This document shows, one piece after another, positions 31,400 to 42,760 of a DNA stretch of 64,000 nt. Made by a program: the position numbers and the translations under genes. Each line of letters starts with the position of its first letter. The stretch's first letter is position 1. The notes beneath the pieces were generated by a model. The model was not told the origin of the DNA, did not search any database, and saw only the letters and a program-made list of their open reading frames with translations. This DNA is from Taudactylus pleione (Eukaryota; Chordata; Amphibia; Anura; Myobatrachidae), in contig JAUIMM010000124.1 in NCBI GenBank assembly GCA_031769625.1, positions 5,346,501 to 5,410,500 of the forward strand. The letters run 5' to 3'.

Positions 31400-32860
31400 C
31401 ATATTCAATGTTTTATCCTGCCCATATCAAAGGAGCACATATAGAAACATTCCAAAGGTTAGTGGAAAAAGACATCAAAGCTTTGCCAGAAAATTAAAAA
31501 ATTAAATACAATTTCACGAAAGAAGAAACAAAAGCACTAAAAGAATTACAACAGGATAAAGGAATAGTAATTAAACTGGCGGACAAAGGGGGAGGAGTCA
31601 TGGTGATGAATTGAGCAAACTATGAAGGAGAATCATTGAACCTTCTATCGGATAACAACACATATAGAAAATTAAGAACAGATCCCACACTGGAATACCA
31701 AAGGTTACTAATTTCACAATTGGAAGAAGGATTAAGATTAAATATAATCACTAAAAAAGAATTTGATTACATCTATAGAGAATATTGAAGAACCCCTATG
31801 TTCTATTTACCTAAGGTCCATAAGGATCCCATAAAGCCACCAGGAAGACCAATAGTTTTCGGGATCGGATCCTTGATGTCAAATCTCTTGCGGTGCATTG
31901 ATTTCTTCCTGCAAACATGGGTATCATGACAGAGAAGTTTCCTTAAAGACACTATGAGCATCCTTCAGGTGATTGAAACATTGAATTGGGAGGATACATT
32001 ATTTCTGTGCACCAGCGATATAAAATCACTTTACACAGTCATCGAACATGAAGCAGGATGCAAAGCAAGTAGACATTTTCTATCCACACAGTCAGAACTG
32101 TCAAACACTCAAATCAACTTCATTATGAACATTATTGATTTCATTCTTAGACATAATTATTTTTGGTATGGCGGTGACTACTACATTCAAGAAAGGGGAA
32201 CGGTCACAGGAACATCTTTTGCACCCAGCTATGCCAACCTATTTGTGCCATGGTGGGAGGAGTGATTTATTTGGAATAACAACATCTACCAACAAACATC
32301 AAATGCTGGCGAAGGTACACAGATGACCTCTTTTTGTCTGGAGTGGTTCCCAAGAAGATCTGGAGAAATTTAAAGACTACATGAATGAAAATGGGATGAA
32401 CTTAGAATTCACCACAGTATATAGTAAGGAGAAAGTACATTTTTTGGACTTGGTAGTTTACATTAAAGATAATACCATACAAACGAAAACATACGTAAAA
32501 GAATGCAATGGAAATAATATGCTACCATTTAACAGTAACCATCATAGAAGATGGATTCAGAATATCCCTGAGGGGCAATTTAGAAGGATTAAAAGAAATT
32601 GTATGGATAACACCACATTCCTCTCCCAAAGTGAAGAACTCAAGACAAAATTCATTGAGAGAGGTTATCGTAAACAAAAGCTGGAAGAAGAAATCAAGAA
32701 AATATTGAATTTGGATAGAAATGAACTTATAGCATACAAAACACCAAGAAGATACCCAACTATCAGTCATCACACAATTCAATGGCAATCACAAACAAAT
32801 AGAAACCATTTTGCCTCAACTCTGGCATGTGCTACAAATGGACCAAGATATAAATAGTGT
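31400..32860 (+). pseudogene. Penelope-like reverse transcriptase (broken)
   Basis: Ordered family motifs are visible across frames: KLADKGGGVMVM (31580), FYLPKVHKDP and PPGRPIVFG (31805-31865), then TSDIKSLYTVI (32010-32045), YYIQERGTVTGTSFAP (32180-32225), and the catalytic box RRYTDDLF at about 32310-32330 in a shifted frame. A C-terminal helical part follows to 32857. At least five stops or frameshifts interrupt it. The Y-x-DD tetrad itself is preserved. Confidence 0.87.
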
Positions 32861-32864
32861 CATA

Positions 32865-33420
32865 CTGTCAAGACCAAAAATAATATATCGAAAAGCAAAG
32901 AACTTAAAACAACACTTAACAAAGAGCTTTCTGTCGATAGATACAGACAACAAAAAAGTTAAGAAGAAAGGATTTTATCATTGCACCCAATGTACAGGTT
33001 GTAAACAATCTACAACCAGTACCAAATCAATAATGGAATTTCAGTCTAAGAAAACTCAAAAAATCTTCAAAATTAATGACAATATCACATGTGAAACGGA
33101 AGGAGCCATTTATTTGCTGGAAGTCTGCAGTCTGCAATACATTGGCCAAACTAAAAGAAAGTCAAACCGAGAATTGCAGAGCTCGTTTACAATATTAAAA
33201 AATGTCTAATGACACATAGTGTATCAGCTCATTATGCAGAACATCATCAGAAGAACCCAAATGCCTGAAATTCTTAGCCATTCAAAAAAATCTCTACAGA
33301 CTGGAGAGGAGAAGACCTCATAAAAAAACTAAAAAAAGAGGAAACCAAGTGGATTTTCCTTTTAGATACACTTGAACCAAATGGTCTCAATATAGATATT
33401 GAGCTAAAAGCTTTTCTATA
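32865..33420 (+). pseudogene. GIY-YIG endonuclease domain of the Penelope-like element (broken)
   Basis: A Cys-rich linker, HCTQCTGCKQS (32980), precedes GAIYLLEVCSLQYIGQTKR (33103-33160), the GIY...YIG signature of Penelope endonucleases with a GAIY variant. A frameshift follows near 33205 and the remaining sequence is out of frame. The domain nicks target DNA to prime reverse transcription in active members. Confidence 0.85.
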
Positions 33421-33797
33421 ATGGTCATTTTATAATTTACTCTTACACATGGTTTCACTAGGAGGGCACCGAAGGGACAGAAACACTCTGTGTTTATTGT
33501 TGATTTGTTTATTTTATTTTTTATCCATTTTATTTATTTTTTGTTTTGTTTTTTCCATTTATACTTATCAGTTTTACTTATTTTTCATCCTAAAGCCTTT
33601 TTTTCTTACTGAGTTTAGTACTATTTCTTTATTCATGCTTATTTATTATATATTTGATGGCATTATTCTTTTTTAAAATGGAGCCACAAGAAAAAATGTG
33701 GATACCGCCTTTTTTGGGGACTTCCTGTTTTATCACTCCCTGTTGGAGAATAAAGTTTTGCGTATTTAAGGCAGTCAAAAGACAAGCAGACTTATCC

Positions 33798-33832
33798 TTG
33801 ATAAAGAACCTGTTAAGGTTCGAAACGCATTG
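33798..33832 (+). ncRNA. Hammerhead-ribozyme-like motif, right arm copy
   Basis: TTGATAAAGAACCTGTTAAG followed by GTTCGAAACGC contains a stem-II-like GAACC/GGTTC hairpin between a CUGAUGA-like element (UUGAUAA) and GAAAC. Relative to the consensus, C3 is U and G8 is A. Those two bases pair with each other in hammerhead structures, so the change is covarying. No clear stem I partner was verified. Confidence 0.45.
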
Positions 33833-34014
33833 GAGCACAGAGAGCAGCATCTAAGAGAAGTCTGGAAGCCAACATCGTGTATGGCAGTGGGCATCTGATG
33901 TCATCACACAGCGCCACGGGTAATACACGTGGGATGCACAGACCCGGTGAAGTTACCCGGACACAGAATCTTAAGTGATTCACCTCAGAGACTACAAGCA
34001 TGTCTAAGGCAGGG

Positions 34015-34833
34015 TGTCACGGCCAGGGTTTCTTGGCATGGTAGTCACCGGGTATTACCTGTGAGGTTGTTATGGCGAGGGGTCTCTGGCAGCGGTGCTA
34101 GTGTTTGGTGAGGGGCATTGGCTGTGCGTAGTTCTGTGCAGGCACATTGTCACTAGGCCTGGTGAGGCCTGGCGGTGTTTCCGTTCCGTTGGCATGGGCG
34201 CTGCCATCTTGCCTGCGGCCATGTGATTCCAGCTGTCCAATCCTGGTAGGTCATGTGCTCATTCCAGCCAGTCACAGCATGGCACTGAGTATTTAGGAAG
34301 GTCCAGAGCCTTCCTTCCTTTGCCAGTGCAATGTGTTTCTCAGCTGTGGCTGAGAGAGAGTACCTGTGCCTTACCTGTCTGCTTATAATATGCTTCTAGC
34401 CTGAACCTTGCCTGCTCCAACCTGCTGGACTTACCCTGCACCCTCCATATACCTTCTCACCTGCCTGAGTACCTGAACCTGCTGTTTCCCTGCACCTTGC
34501 TTCATTTCACTCCCAGCTGGACTTCACTAACTCTGCCTGCATCAGTTACAGCTCACCAAACCTGCATTCAGTTACAGCTCATCATACCTGCATTCTCTTT
34601 TCAGCTCACCATACTTGTATACTGGACTGTTCCTGCCTGTCACTATCTAGACATTTTTTCATTAACCCCCACTACAGTTATCAAGTGCACTTTAGTGCTA
34701 TACCTGGACTTTTTCATTTGCCATTCCCATGTCTTCTAAGTCACTTATTAAAAACTCCACTTTTTCATTTAAGTCTGCTTCTGTGTCTGCTCCTATCACC
34801 ACCACGGGTCCACAACAAATTCAGAACCTCACA
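34015..34833 (+). repeat. 5' LTR of gypsy element
   Basis: Direct counterpart of 39085-39929. Contains TATTTAGGAAGG near 34290 as a possible core promoter and pyrimidine-rich CCTGC tandem words near 34400-34600. Confidence 0.92.
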
Positions 34834-34849
34834 GTTTGCACTGGCCCCA

Positions 34850-35785
34850 TGGATCCGGCCATGGAACAGGAGTCTGGAGTGGATTTATTTTGCTGGTCAT
34901 TTAGAAATCCTGGAATCTATGCATCATCAAATGGCCCAGTTCCTACAGGAGATGTCTAAATGCCAAGATAATCTGCAAACCTCGTTAATTACCCCTGGGG
35001 TATCAGCAACTTCAAGTCCTCCTGTGCCTGGTAATAAAGGGACCAGGGTATCCCCTCGTCTACACCTACCCATGCCAAGCAAATTTGACGGCAATCCTAA
35101 GCTCTGTCATGGTTTTTTAAATCAGTGTGACATACACTTTATGTTACAACCTGATAACTTCCCCACCGCTAGAACTAAAGTGGTATACATCGTGTCCTTG
35201 CTGACCAGCTCGGCTCTGGATTGGGCCTCCCCACTCTGGGAGCATTCAGACTCGCTGCTGGATAACTATACAGACTTTGTATCTTCATTCAGGAGGATTT
35301 TCGAAGAACCTGGATACACAGTGTCAGCATCGTCCAGCATCATGACCCTGAGACAAGGAACCCGCCCTGTCAGCCAATATGCCATGCAGTTTCAAATCTT
35401 GGCATCAGAGCTTAAGTGGAATGAGGAGGCCCTCACCTCAGCCTTTTGGCATGGTCTGTCCGACCGATTAAAAGATGATCTGATTACCTGTGAGCTTCCT
35501 ACCAATTTGAATGATATGATCTCACTCTGCAACAAAATTGACCTACGCTTCAGAGAACGTCAGGCTGAAAAGCACAGAACTGACCGGCAAAGGTCATTTA
35601 CGTCTCCCTTGCCTACCCGTCCACCCCATCCTCCTATAGATGAGGAGCCCATGCAGGTGAACCAAACCCATCTCTCCAAAGAGGAACATCAGAGAAGGAT
35701 GCTGAAAAACCACTGTCTGTACTGCGAAGATTCGGGTCACCTGGTGACCTCCTGCTCCCGCAAGTCGGGAAACGCCCGTTCCTAA
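34850..35785 (+). pseudogene. Gypsy Gag with CCHC zinc knuckle
   Basis: The likely start (MDPAMEQ, about 34850) is out of frame with the main body, implying a frameshift near 34890. The remainder is open to 35785. The capsid-type region has PSKFDGNPKLCHGFLNQC (about 35070-35130) and LDWASPLWE. The nucleic-acid-binding knuckle CLYCEDSGHLVTSC (35725) keeps the C-x2-C-x4-H-x4-C pattern. Confidence 0.82.
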
Positions 35786-35799
35786 CTGACCTCAGGGAC

Positions 35800-38700
35800 A
35801 TCAAGTTAGGAGTTATGTGCCTGTCCCCAAATACTAAAGATTTCAAGATTTCCTTAGCTTTGGATCTCAAGCCCAACCCTGTCTTTGTCTCTGCTCTATT
35901 AGACTCTGGAGCAGCCGGAAACTTCATGACTTCCAGCCTAGTTGATAGACTACAGATTCCTTATTCATCTCTCAAGCACACAATCTCCCTGACTTCCGTA
36001 CATGGACATCCTCTAGCTAAAGGAGTGGTCACCAAAGAGACTCAACCAGTTTTAGTTCGTGTTGGGGCAGTCCACTCCGAGTCTTTAAAGTTCTTAGTGA
36101 TACCAGAGGCTTCTCAAGAAATCATTTTAGGAATACCCTGGTTACGCCAACATAATCCCAGGATAGACTGGTGTTCAATGCAGATTCTTTCATGGGAACT
36201 GACTGTCAGAAATCCTGTCTTCCCAAAATACGACCTGTAAGAAAGACAGCTTCGTTACCATCTCCAGCTATACCTGTGGAGTACCAGATGTTCTCTGATG
36301 TTTTTCTGAGCAACAGGCGAACATCTTACCTCCCCACAGAGAATGGGACTGTCCTATCGAGCTGCTGCCTGACAAGATGCCAACCCATGGTCGCACCTAT
36401 CCTCTATCCATGCCTGAGATTCAAGCCATGTCAGAGTACATCCAGGACAACCTAGCAAAGGGGTTTATTCGACCTTCCACCTCTCCCGCTGGAGCTGGCT
36501 TCTTTTTCATTGGCAAGAAAGATGGAGGCCTAAGACCTTGTATAGATTACCGGGGCCTCAATGATATAACAATTAAGAATCGGTATCCTCTTCCCCTGAT
36601 CACAGAATTGTTTGACAGAGTTAAAGGGTACATCATATTCTCAAAGCTGGATCTGAGAGGGACTTATAATCTCATCCGCATTCGTGCTGGCGATGAATGG
36701 AAGACCGCCTTTAATACTAGAGATGGACACTTTGAATACCTTGTGATGCCCTTTGGGTTGTGCAATGCCCCTGCCGTGTTTCAGGGCTTTGTTAATGAGA
36801 TTTTCCATGACCTGTTGTACGTCTCGGCTACCTGTACAATATATTGATTTTTTTCGTCATCTGTAACAAAACATCATGAACATGTGAAGGAAGTATTGTC
36901 CCGTCTGAGAAAGAATCACCTTTACTGCAAACTGGAGAAATGTGTCTTTGGTGTTCCCAGTGTGCCATTCCTTGATTACATCATCTCTGGCTCCAGTCTA
37001 GAAATGGACCCCAAGAAGGTGCAGGCGATTTTGGATTGGTCCCGTCCTCAAACGTTGAAAGCCATCCAGAGATTGCTTGGGTTCGCCAACTACTATAGAC
37101 GTTTAATTAAAGGATTTTCATCATTATTGGATCCCATTACCGCTTTGACCCGAAAAGACGCTAATCCTGCCCTATGGTCACCTGAGGCAGAGACTGCCTT
37201 CCAACTTTTAAAACAGGCGTTTATTTCAGCTCCAGTCTTATGACAACCAGACTTGGATAGGCCATTTCTAGTGGAAGTGGATGTGTCATCAGAGGCCATG
37301 GGTGCAGTTCTTTCCCAGCGTTATGACGATACTCGAGTTCACCCCTGTTTTCTTCTCCAAGAAGTTTTCTCCTGCAGATAAAAATTATGCAATTTGTGTA
37401 CAAGAACTAAATAGCAGTAAAGTTAGCATTAAAAGAATGGAGATACCTGCTGGAAGGGGCCAAGTTTCCCTTCACTGTCTTCACGGACCATCGAAATCTT
37501 CTCTTCCTCAAGAATCTTCAGTGCGTGAGTCCTTGTTTGGTCCGATGGGCAATATTTTTTGCTTGGTTCCAGTTCACCCTGACCTTCCAGTCTGGAGCCC
37601 TTAATCAAAAGGTAGATGCCTTGTCCAGATCTTTCCGCTGTGATGACAAATCAGAGAATCAACAAAATACCCCTGTTTTGGAGTCAAGAGTCTTTGCCAC
37701 CTTACGGTTACAGCCTCCTACAGGGAAGTCCTTTGTGGCCCCGGAGTTAAGGAAGCAGCTCCTCACCTGGGCTCATTCCTCTCGCTTTACAGGTCACTCA
37801 GGTACCTGGAAGACCATGGAATTTTTAAAGAGAGGCTATTGGTTGCCATCCATGAAAGCAGACGTGTTGGAATTTATTTCTTCATGTTCTTCATGTGCCC
37901 AGCATAAATCTTCATGTCAGGCACCACTGGTGAGTTATTACCGCTACCTATTCCATCACGTCTGTGGATGCATCTCTCCATGGACTTCGTTACGGATCTG
38001 CCGAATTCTCAAGGGTTCACTACCATCTGGGTCGTAGTAGACCGACTCTCTAAAATGGTCCATTACATACCACTAAAGAAATTGCCTTCTGCCCCTGACT
38101 TGGCTCACTTGTTAATTCAACATATTTTCCATCTCCATGGTCTTCCTGCTGAGATTGTCTCTGACCGTGGGGTTCAGTTCACAGCAAAAGTTTGGAGAGC
38201 CTTATGTTCTGTATTGCAAGTAAAGCAAAATTTTTCTATGGCTTATCACCCACAAAGCAAAGGTTCCACTGAGAGGGTCAATCAAGACCTTGAGACCTTC
38301 CTGAGGATTTTTATGACATCCTCCCAAGATAATTGGTCCGTATTGCTGCCATGGGCTGAATTTGCTCATAATGCCTCCTACCACTCTTCCACGAACCAAA
38401 CACCATTCCAAGCGGTCTACCGCTTTCATCCTCGGGTCCCTGAATTTCAAAGCCTGCCCGTATTTGATGTCCCAGCCGTAGAAGACACTGTACGGAAAAT
38501 TTCTTCAATCTGGTCTCAAGTGCGTACTGACCTGGAGAAGGCATCCTCCTGTTTCAAATTTCAAGCTGATAAGAAGCGTAGGAAACTCCATACCATACCA
38601 TACCAAACTCCATACCATACCACGTATGCAAGTTGGAGACCAGGTCTGGTTGTCCACCCGGAACCTACCGCTTCGAGTGCCATCCATGAAATTTGCTCCA

Positions 38701-39114
38701 CGCTTCATCGGGCTCTTCTCCATCATAGAAGTCATTAACCCCATGGCTTATCATCCTCAGCTAACCACTTATCTGAAAACTCCCAAATCCTTTCATGTCT
38801 CCCTGTTGAAACCCCTGGTGCTAAACAAGTTCTACAGAGTCCTGCCTGCTTCTCCCCGTGTCCAGACTGAAAGAGGCATAGAGTTTGAGGTCTCCCAGGT
38901 CTTGGATTCCTGTCTCCGCAGAGGACATTTGCAGTACCTAATGGACTGGAAGGGCTACGGCCCAGAGGAACATTGTTGGACCAATGCCCGAGATGTTCAT
39001 GCTCCTGCACTCATCAAGAAATTCCATGCTGCCCATCTGGAGAAGCCTGGTGAGTGTCCTGAGGCCACCCATAAGGGGGAGGACAGTCACGGCCAGGGTT
39101 TCTCGGCATGGTAG
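35800..39114 (+). pseudogene. Gypsy Pol: protease, RT, RNase H, integrase, chromodomain (broken)
   Basis: The protease active site LLDSGAAGNFM lies near 35900. RT runs from about 36410 ([45 protein letters not shown]) to about 37080. The catalytic YLDD box at about 36830-36850 reads YLYN in a shifted frame, so both aspartates are lost. RNase H is broken around 37240-37440. Integrase has an HHCC-like finger (37780-37910, ending SSCSSCAQHK) and a DDE core (MDFVTDLP, VSDRGVQF, GSTERVNQ; 37980-38285). An insertion of CATACC-type short repeats near 38590 shifts the frame. The C-terminal chromodomain (YLMDWKGYGPEEHCW, about 38937) is intact in sequence. Confidence 0.9.
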
Positions 39115-39929
39115 TCACCGGGTATTACCTGTGAGGTCATTATGGTGGGGAGTCTCTGGCAGCGGTGCTGGTGTTTGGCGAGGGACATTGGTTTTGCATG
39201 GTTCTGTGCGGGCACATTGTCACTAGGCCTGGTGAGGTCTGGTGGTGTTTCCGTTCCGTTGGCATGGGTGCCACCATCTTGCCTGTGGCCATGTGATTCC
39301 AGCTGTCCAATCCTGGTAGGTCATGTGCTCATTCCAGCCAGTCACAGCATGGTACTGAGTATTTAGGAAGGTCCAGAGCCTTCCTTCCTTTGCCAGTGCA
39401 ACATGTTTCTCAGCTGTGGCTGAGAGAGAGTACCTGTGCCTTACCTGCCTGCTTGTGATACGCTTCTAGCCTGAACCTTGCCTGCTCCAACCTGCTGGAC
39501 TTACCCTGCACACTCCATATACCTTCTCACCTGCCTGAGTAACTAAACCTGCTGTTTCCCTGCACCTTGCTTCATTTCACTACCAGCTGGACGTCACTAT
39601 CTCTGCCTGCATCAGTCACAGCTCACCAAACCTGCATTCAGTTACAGCTCATCAAACCTGCATTTAGTTGCAGCTCATCATACCTGCATTCTGTTTTCAG
39701 CTCACCATACTTGTATACTGGACTGTTCCTGCCTGTCACTATCTGGACATTTTCTCATTAACCCCCACTACAGTTATCAAGTGCACTTTAGTGCTATACC
39801 TGGACTTTTTCATTTGCCATTCCCATGTCTTCTAAGTCACTTATTAAAAACTCCACTTTTTCATTTAAGTCTGCTGCTGTGTCTGCTCCTATCACATCCC
39901 CGGGTCCACATCAAATTCAGAACGTCACA
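39085..39929 (+). repeat. 3' LTR of gypsy element
   Basis: Matches the 5' LTR. Its first base pair is changed (AGTCACGG in place of TGTCACGG). It ends TCACA, followed by the AGGG duplication and the resumed Penelope arm. Confidence 0.92.
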
Positions 39930-40439
39930 AGGGTCAGCTAGGGCTAGCCTGGAATATCAGATTCCACAGACTGCTTCCATTAAGACTCAAAACGATACTG
40001 CTCATCTACACATCCCGGAAGGGCTTTTAAACATCTAACTACCTTCTTCTTTTTTTCCCTTTCATATCTCTCTTCTTCTTCTTTCATACTAATTACGTTT
40101 ATCTAACTTTTTTAATTTTATTTTAATTTTTTAATTTTCATTTTTATTTTATATTTTTAATTTTATTAGCATTTTTTATTTTTCATATGTGTATTTCTGT
40201 TCCAGTCGTTGCTTTCCACAATAGCGCTTAGTTCCCCTCCTTTCTTATTGTCATATCTTATGTATACTGAGCAGCTGATATTTTCACTTAGAGCGCAGAA
40301 CACATATACCCCCTTTCTCCTGCTTTGTTAAACATAGACTGAGCTTATGGTGAAAGGGGAAGGGTTATATAGGGGGTGGGAGCCAGTTTCAATTAGCTAG
40401 TGTCTGACTCCACACCTCACTATGCATAACCCAGAAGTA

Positions 40440-40495
40440 ATGGCATCCCCCAGATTGACTTCAAGGAAGAGATTTTACAGTGAGCAAAAATTGTA
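40440..40495. repeat. DIRS right inverted-terminal-repeat segment
   Basis: GGCATCCCCCAGATTGACTT through AAGAGATTTTACAGTGAGC is the inverse complement of 12365-12425. The DIRS sequence also resumes at 40248-40440 between this and the Penelope end. Confidence 0.7.
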
Positions 40496-40499
40496 TTTT

Positions 40500-41650
40500 T
40501 TATCTCACCAGATGCACTTGTATTTATACAGTGAAATTAATGGTTCTAGCATGAAGCAGATTTTTATTGTTTTAAAAGATGCCTACCTTTCATAAGGTGT
40601 TAAAGAACCATTTGGAGGATAATATCTCCTGGGCTTGGTATTACTTAATAGAACAGTTATTACATCTAATATAAACGTGACAGCCATTTTGGGAAACATG
40701 ATCACAGCATGGTAACTTGACTTTCATTGTAAAAGCATTACTAAAAATTAGAAGATGGGAAAAGTTTTAATTGGCTCAGAGAAGCATATAAGCATCTTGA
40801 CATGAAGTACTATTAGAAGCATAGAGACCCAAAGGAAAAAAAATAGCATTGCAAGTACATACTATATTGCAAACACATTTTTATGTAATGCAAAAAACTT
40901 AGAAAAAATATGGCATAACAATTTTCCCAATTCAATTAAATGCATACCAGCTGTATTTTGTATTTTGAACAATCCACAATTTCCACCAAGAAAGAACTAT
41001 CGTTTTAATGTGAGTATAAGATGGAATCGACTTCCTCAGCAAATTGCTCTGTCTTAGACCTTAATTCCAGACTAACCCTCACTACTGCAGACTTTCATCA
41101 ATATTGACAAATACAACACTTCTATTGCTCTATAGTATTCTCAAGATCAGAGTTGTCCTAGTTCGAAACTGGAATCCCTGTGTTTTTCATCTGACAGTGA
41201 AGTGTTTAGTCTCTTCTATATCCAGAATAATCAGTTGTCCCACCGGGTTGTAGTCAAAAGATCGATAATGTTGATACTTAAAATGATGGCATTCTCAGAA
41301 TGTTGACATTATGGTTAGACTGCAGCCGGAGGTTAGGTTGAGGTTGCAGGAAGAGAGGTAAGGGTTAGGCTGCGAGGGTGGGAGGATTAGTGTTAGGCAC
41401 TAGAGGGAGGGTTATGGATAAGGGACAAATACTCAACCAAATGCTGGAGGATCAGATGTCTGATATGGAAGTTAGTCACATGACCGCTGAAATGAGGAAG
41501 ATGCTGCTAGTGCCGCTGCAGCCACCTGGAGCAGGTAAGTCACTTCTGGGTCACCAGGAACGATATGTTGACATTTGATCACTGTGGACATGATCACTGT
41601 TGACATTATGACCATGTCCACATATCATACCCAACCCATCCCACCGGGTG
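40500..41650. other. Intergenic, no gene recognised
   Basis: AT-rich, no coding similarity. 41310-41420 has GGTTAGG-type words related to the repeat that follows. Confidence 0.35.
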
Positions 41651-41654
41651 TAGT

Positions 41655-42060
41655 ATGTATTACCGCCAGCCGTGTGGCTGGCGCTTCAAATCCTGACAGC
41701 AGAAGCCCAGCAGAGGTGAAGATCCCGATCGCTATTAAGGTAAGTATAACTAACCCTATTTTCCCCCAACCCCTCCCTTAGGGGTGCCTAACCCTATCCT
41801 CCCCCTCCCCAACTGCCTAAACCTAACCCCCCCCTTCCCCGCAGCCTAACCCTAAGTCTCCCGGTGGCATGCCTAACCCTAACCTCTCCCTGGGGGTGCC
41901 AAATCCTAACTTCCCCTAGCCTAAACCTAACCCTCCTGGGGGGGTACCTAACCCTAACTCCCCCCAGGACTTTAACACCTGTCATTAGTACCTTGCCGGG
42001 ATTAGACAGTCGGGAAGACGGCGGTCGGTATTTAGACCATTGGCTTCCTGACTACATCCG
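41655..42060. repeat. CCTAACCCTAA-rich repeat element, copy 1
   Basis: Twelve or so GCCTAACCCTAA-type words separated by C-runs occupy 41745-41965, flanked by GGTAAGTATAACTAACC on one side and AACACCTGTCATTAGTACC and AGTCGGGAAGACGGCGG on the other. A second copy in opposite orientation lies at 56110-56620. The words are telomere-like, but irregular spacing and C-runs argue for a dispersed element and not interstitial telomere. Confidence 0.6.
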
Positions 42061-42760
42061 GTTCCACCTATTCTGTAAACATAGTAAATGCAGAGAATCT
42101 TCTGAGCACTGAGCTCGTATTTAAATGGCCAGCTGCTAGCAAACCTTGAGGTTTCCCCAGAGCCTCAGAATAACATATAGTAGATTAGAAGTAGGTGCAG
42201 CGCTTGGCCTAATTGTGATGATTTTAGAAAACAAGTGTGGTGATTATGTTACTTGGTTGGTGCGTGATGATATACATGCAATAATAATGAACAATGTTAA
42301 AGCAGAATAGTACTTGTAACGGTGTCAAAACTAAAGGGTTATCTTTATAATGTTCTACTTCAAATGAAAAAACAATATATAAAAAAGGAAAAAAAGTATA
42401 ATGCTTAAATACAAAAAAATGGAAATATCAATATTGTTCACATGGATCTGTGTATTGCAGTTGTAAATCAATCGATATTTCAGAGAAGAAGGTTCCCAAT
42501 AATATCAGTCACAGTACAGGTGTGTTCAAATGGTAGATAGTCAAGAACTATACCAAAGTGCGGGGTCCCGCTACTTTGATTGCTGTAGGTGATGTGAAAT
42601 GAAGTCTGTGCACATACCGGTGTAGATAATGCTTGGGGAGCCTTGAGGACCGCGTTTGGGAACCTCTGCAGTAGCCAATTCAGAAGATCATGACAGGATG
42701 GGTAAGAGTTTCACTGTGTGAACAAGGGGCATATTATACAAAAAAAAATTAGAGGAGGAG
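42061..42760. other. Intergenic, no gene recognised
   Basis: AT-rich with no clear frame or repeat boundary. Confidence 0.35.

Larger units (their letters stand above)
34015..39929 (+). mobile_element. Ty3/gypsy chromodomain LTR retrotransposon (chromovirus-type)
   Basis: LTRs lie at 34015-34833 (819 bp) and 39085-39929 (about 845 bp). The left LTR starts TGTCACGGCCAGGG and both end in TCACA. The target-site duplication is AGGG (34011-34014 and 39930-39933). Internal order is gag with a zinc knuckle, aspartic protease, RT, RNase H, integrase and chromodomain, typical of chromoviruses. A polypurine tract (AAGGGGGAGGACA) precedes the 3' LTR. The LTRs differ by scattered substitutions and a short extra segment in the 3' copy near 39650-39690. 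Frameshifts and a mutated RT catalytic box make this copy defective. Confidence 0.93.
30821..40247 (+). mobile_element. Penelope-like retroelement with long inverted flanks, split by a gypsy element
   Basis: It begins TAAGAAAGGAGGGGAACTAA at 30821 and ends with the complement at 40247. The left arm is 30821-31345. The right arm is the complement in two pieces, 33765-34014 and 39930-40247, because a gypsy element inserted into it. The interior (31400-33420) encodes a Penelope-type reverse transcriptase and a GIY-YIG endonuclease. Without the insertion the element is about 3.5 kb, normal for this class. Multiple stops and frameshifts make it inactive. Confidence 0.88.
6940..40500 (+). mobile_element. 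Host DIRS-type retrotransposon, decayed and split by insertions
   Basis: DIRS elements encode Gag, a reverse transcriptase/RNase H and a tyrosine recombinase, and carry inverted ends plus an internal complementary region. All parts occur here in order on the plus strand: gag from 6951, RT/RNase H at about 10060-11330 and recombinase at 11331-12310. A sequence at 12365-12425 (AAAATCTCTTCCTTTGAGTC and GGGGGATGCC) is the reverse complement of 40440-40490, as expected for an internal complementary region and a right inverted terminal repeat. The interruptions at 7706-9825, 12460-30763 and 30821-40247 are later insertions. The outer left end is not defined. Many stops and frameshifts show that it is dead. 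Confidence 0.75.

Noticed and set aside
34015..39929. Endogenous retrovirus with an envelope gene
   Set aside because: A chromodomain follows integrase and no envelope-like frame lies before the 3' LTR, so it is a chromovirus-type Ty3/gypsy retrotransposon.
41745..41965. Interstitial telomere
   Set aside because: Words are irregular, broken by C-runs, and have an inverted sister copy with shared flanks.
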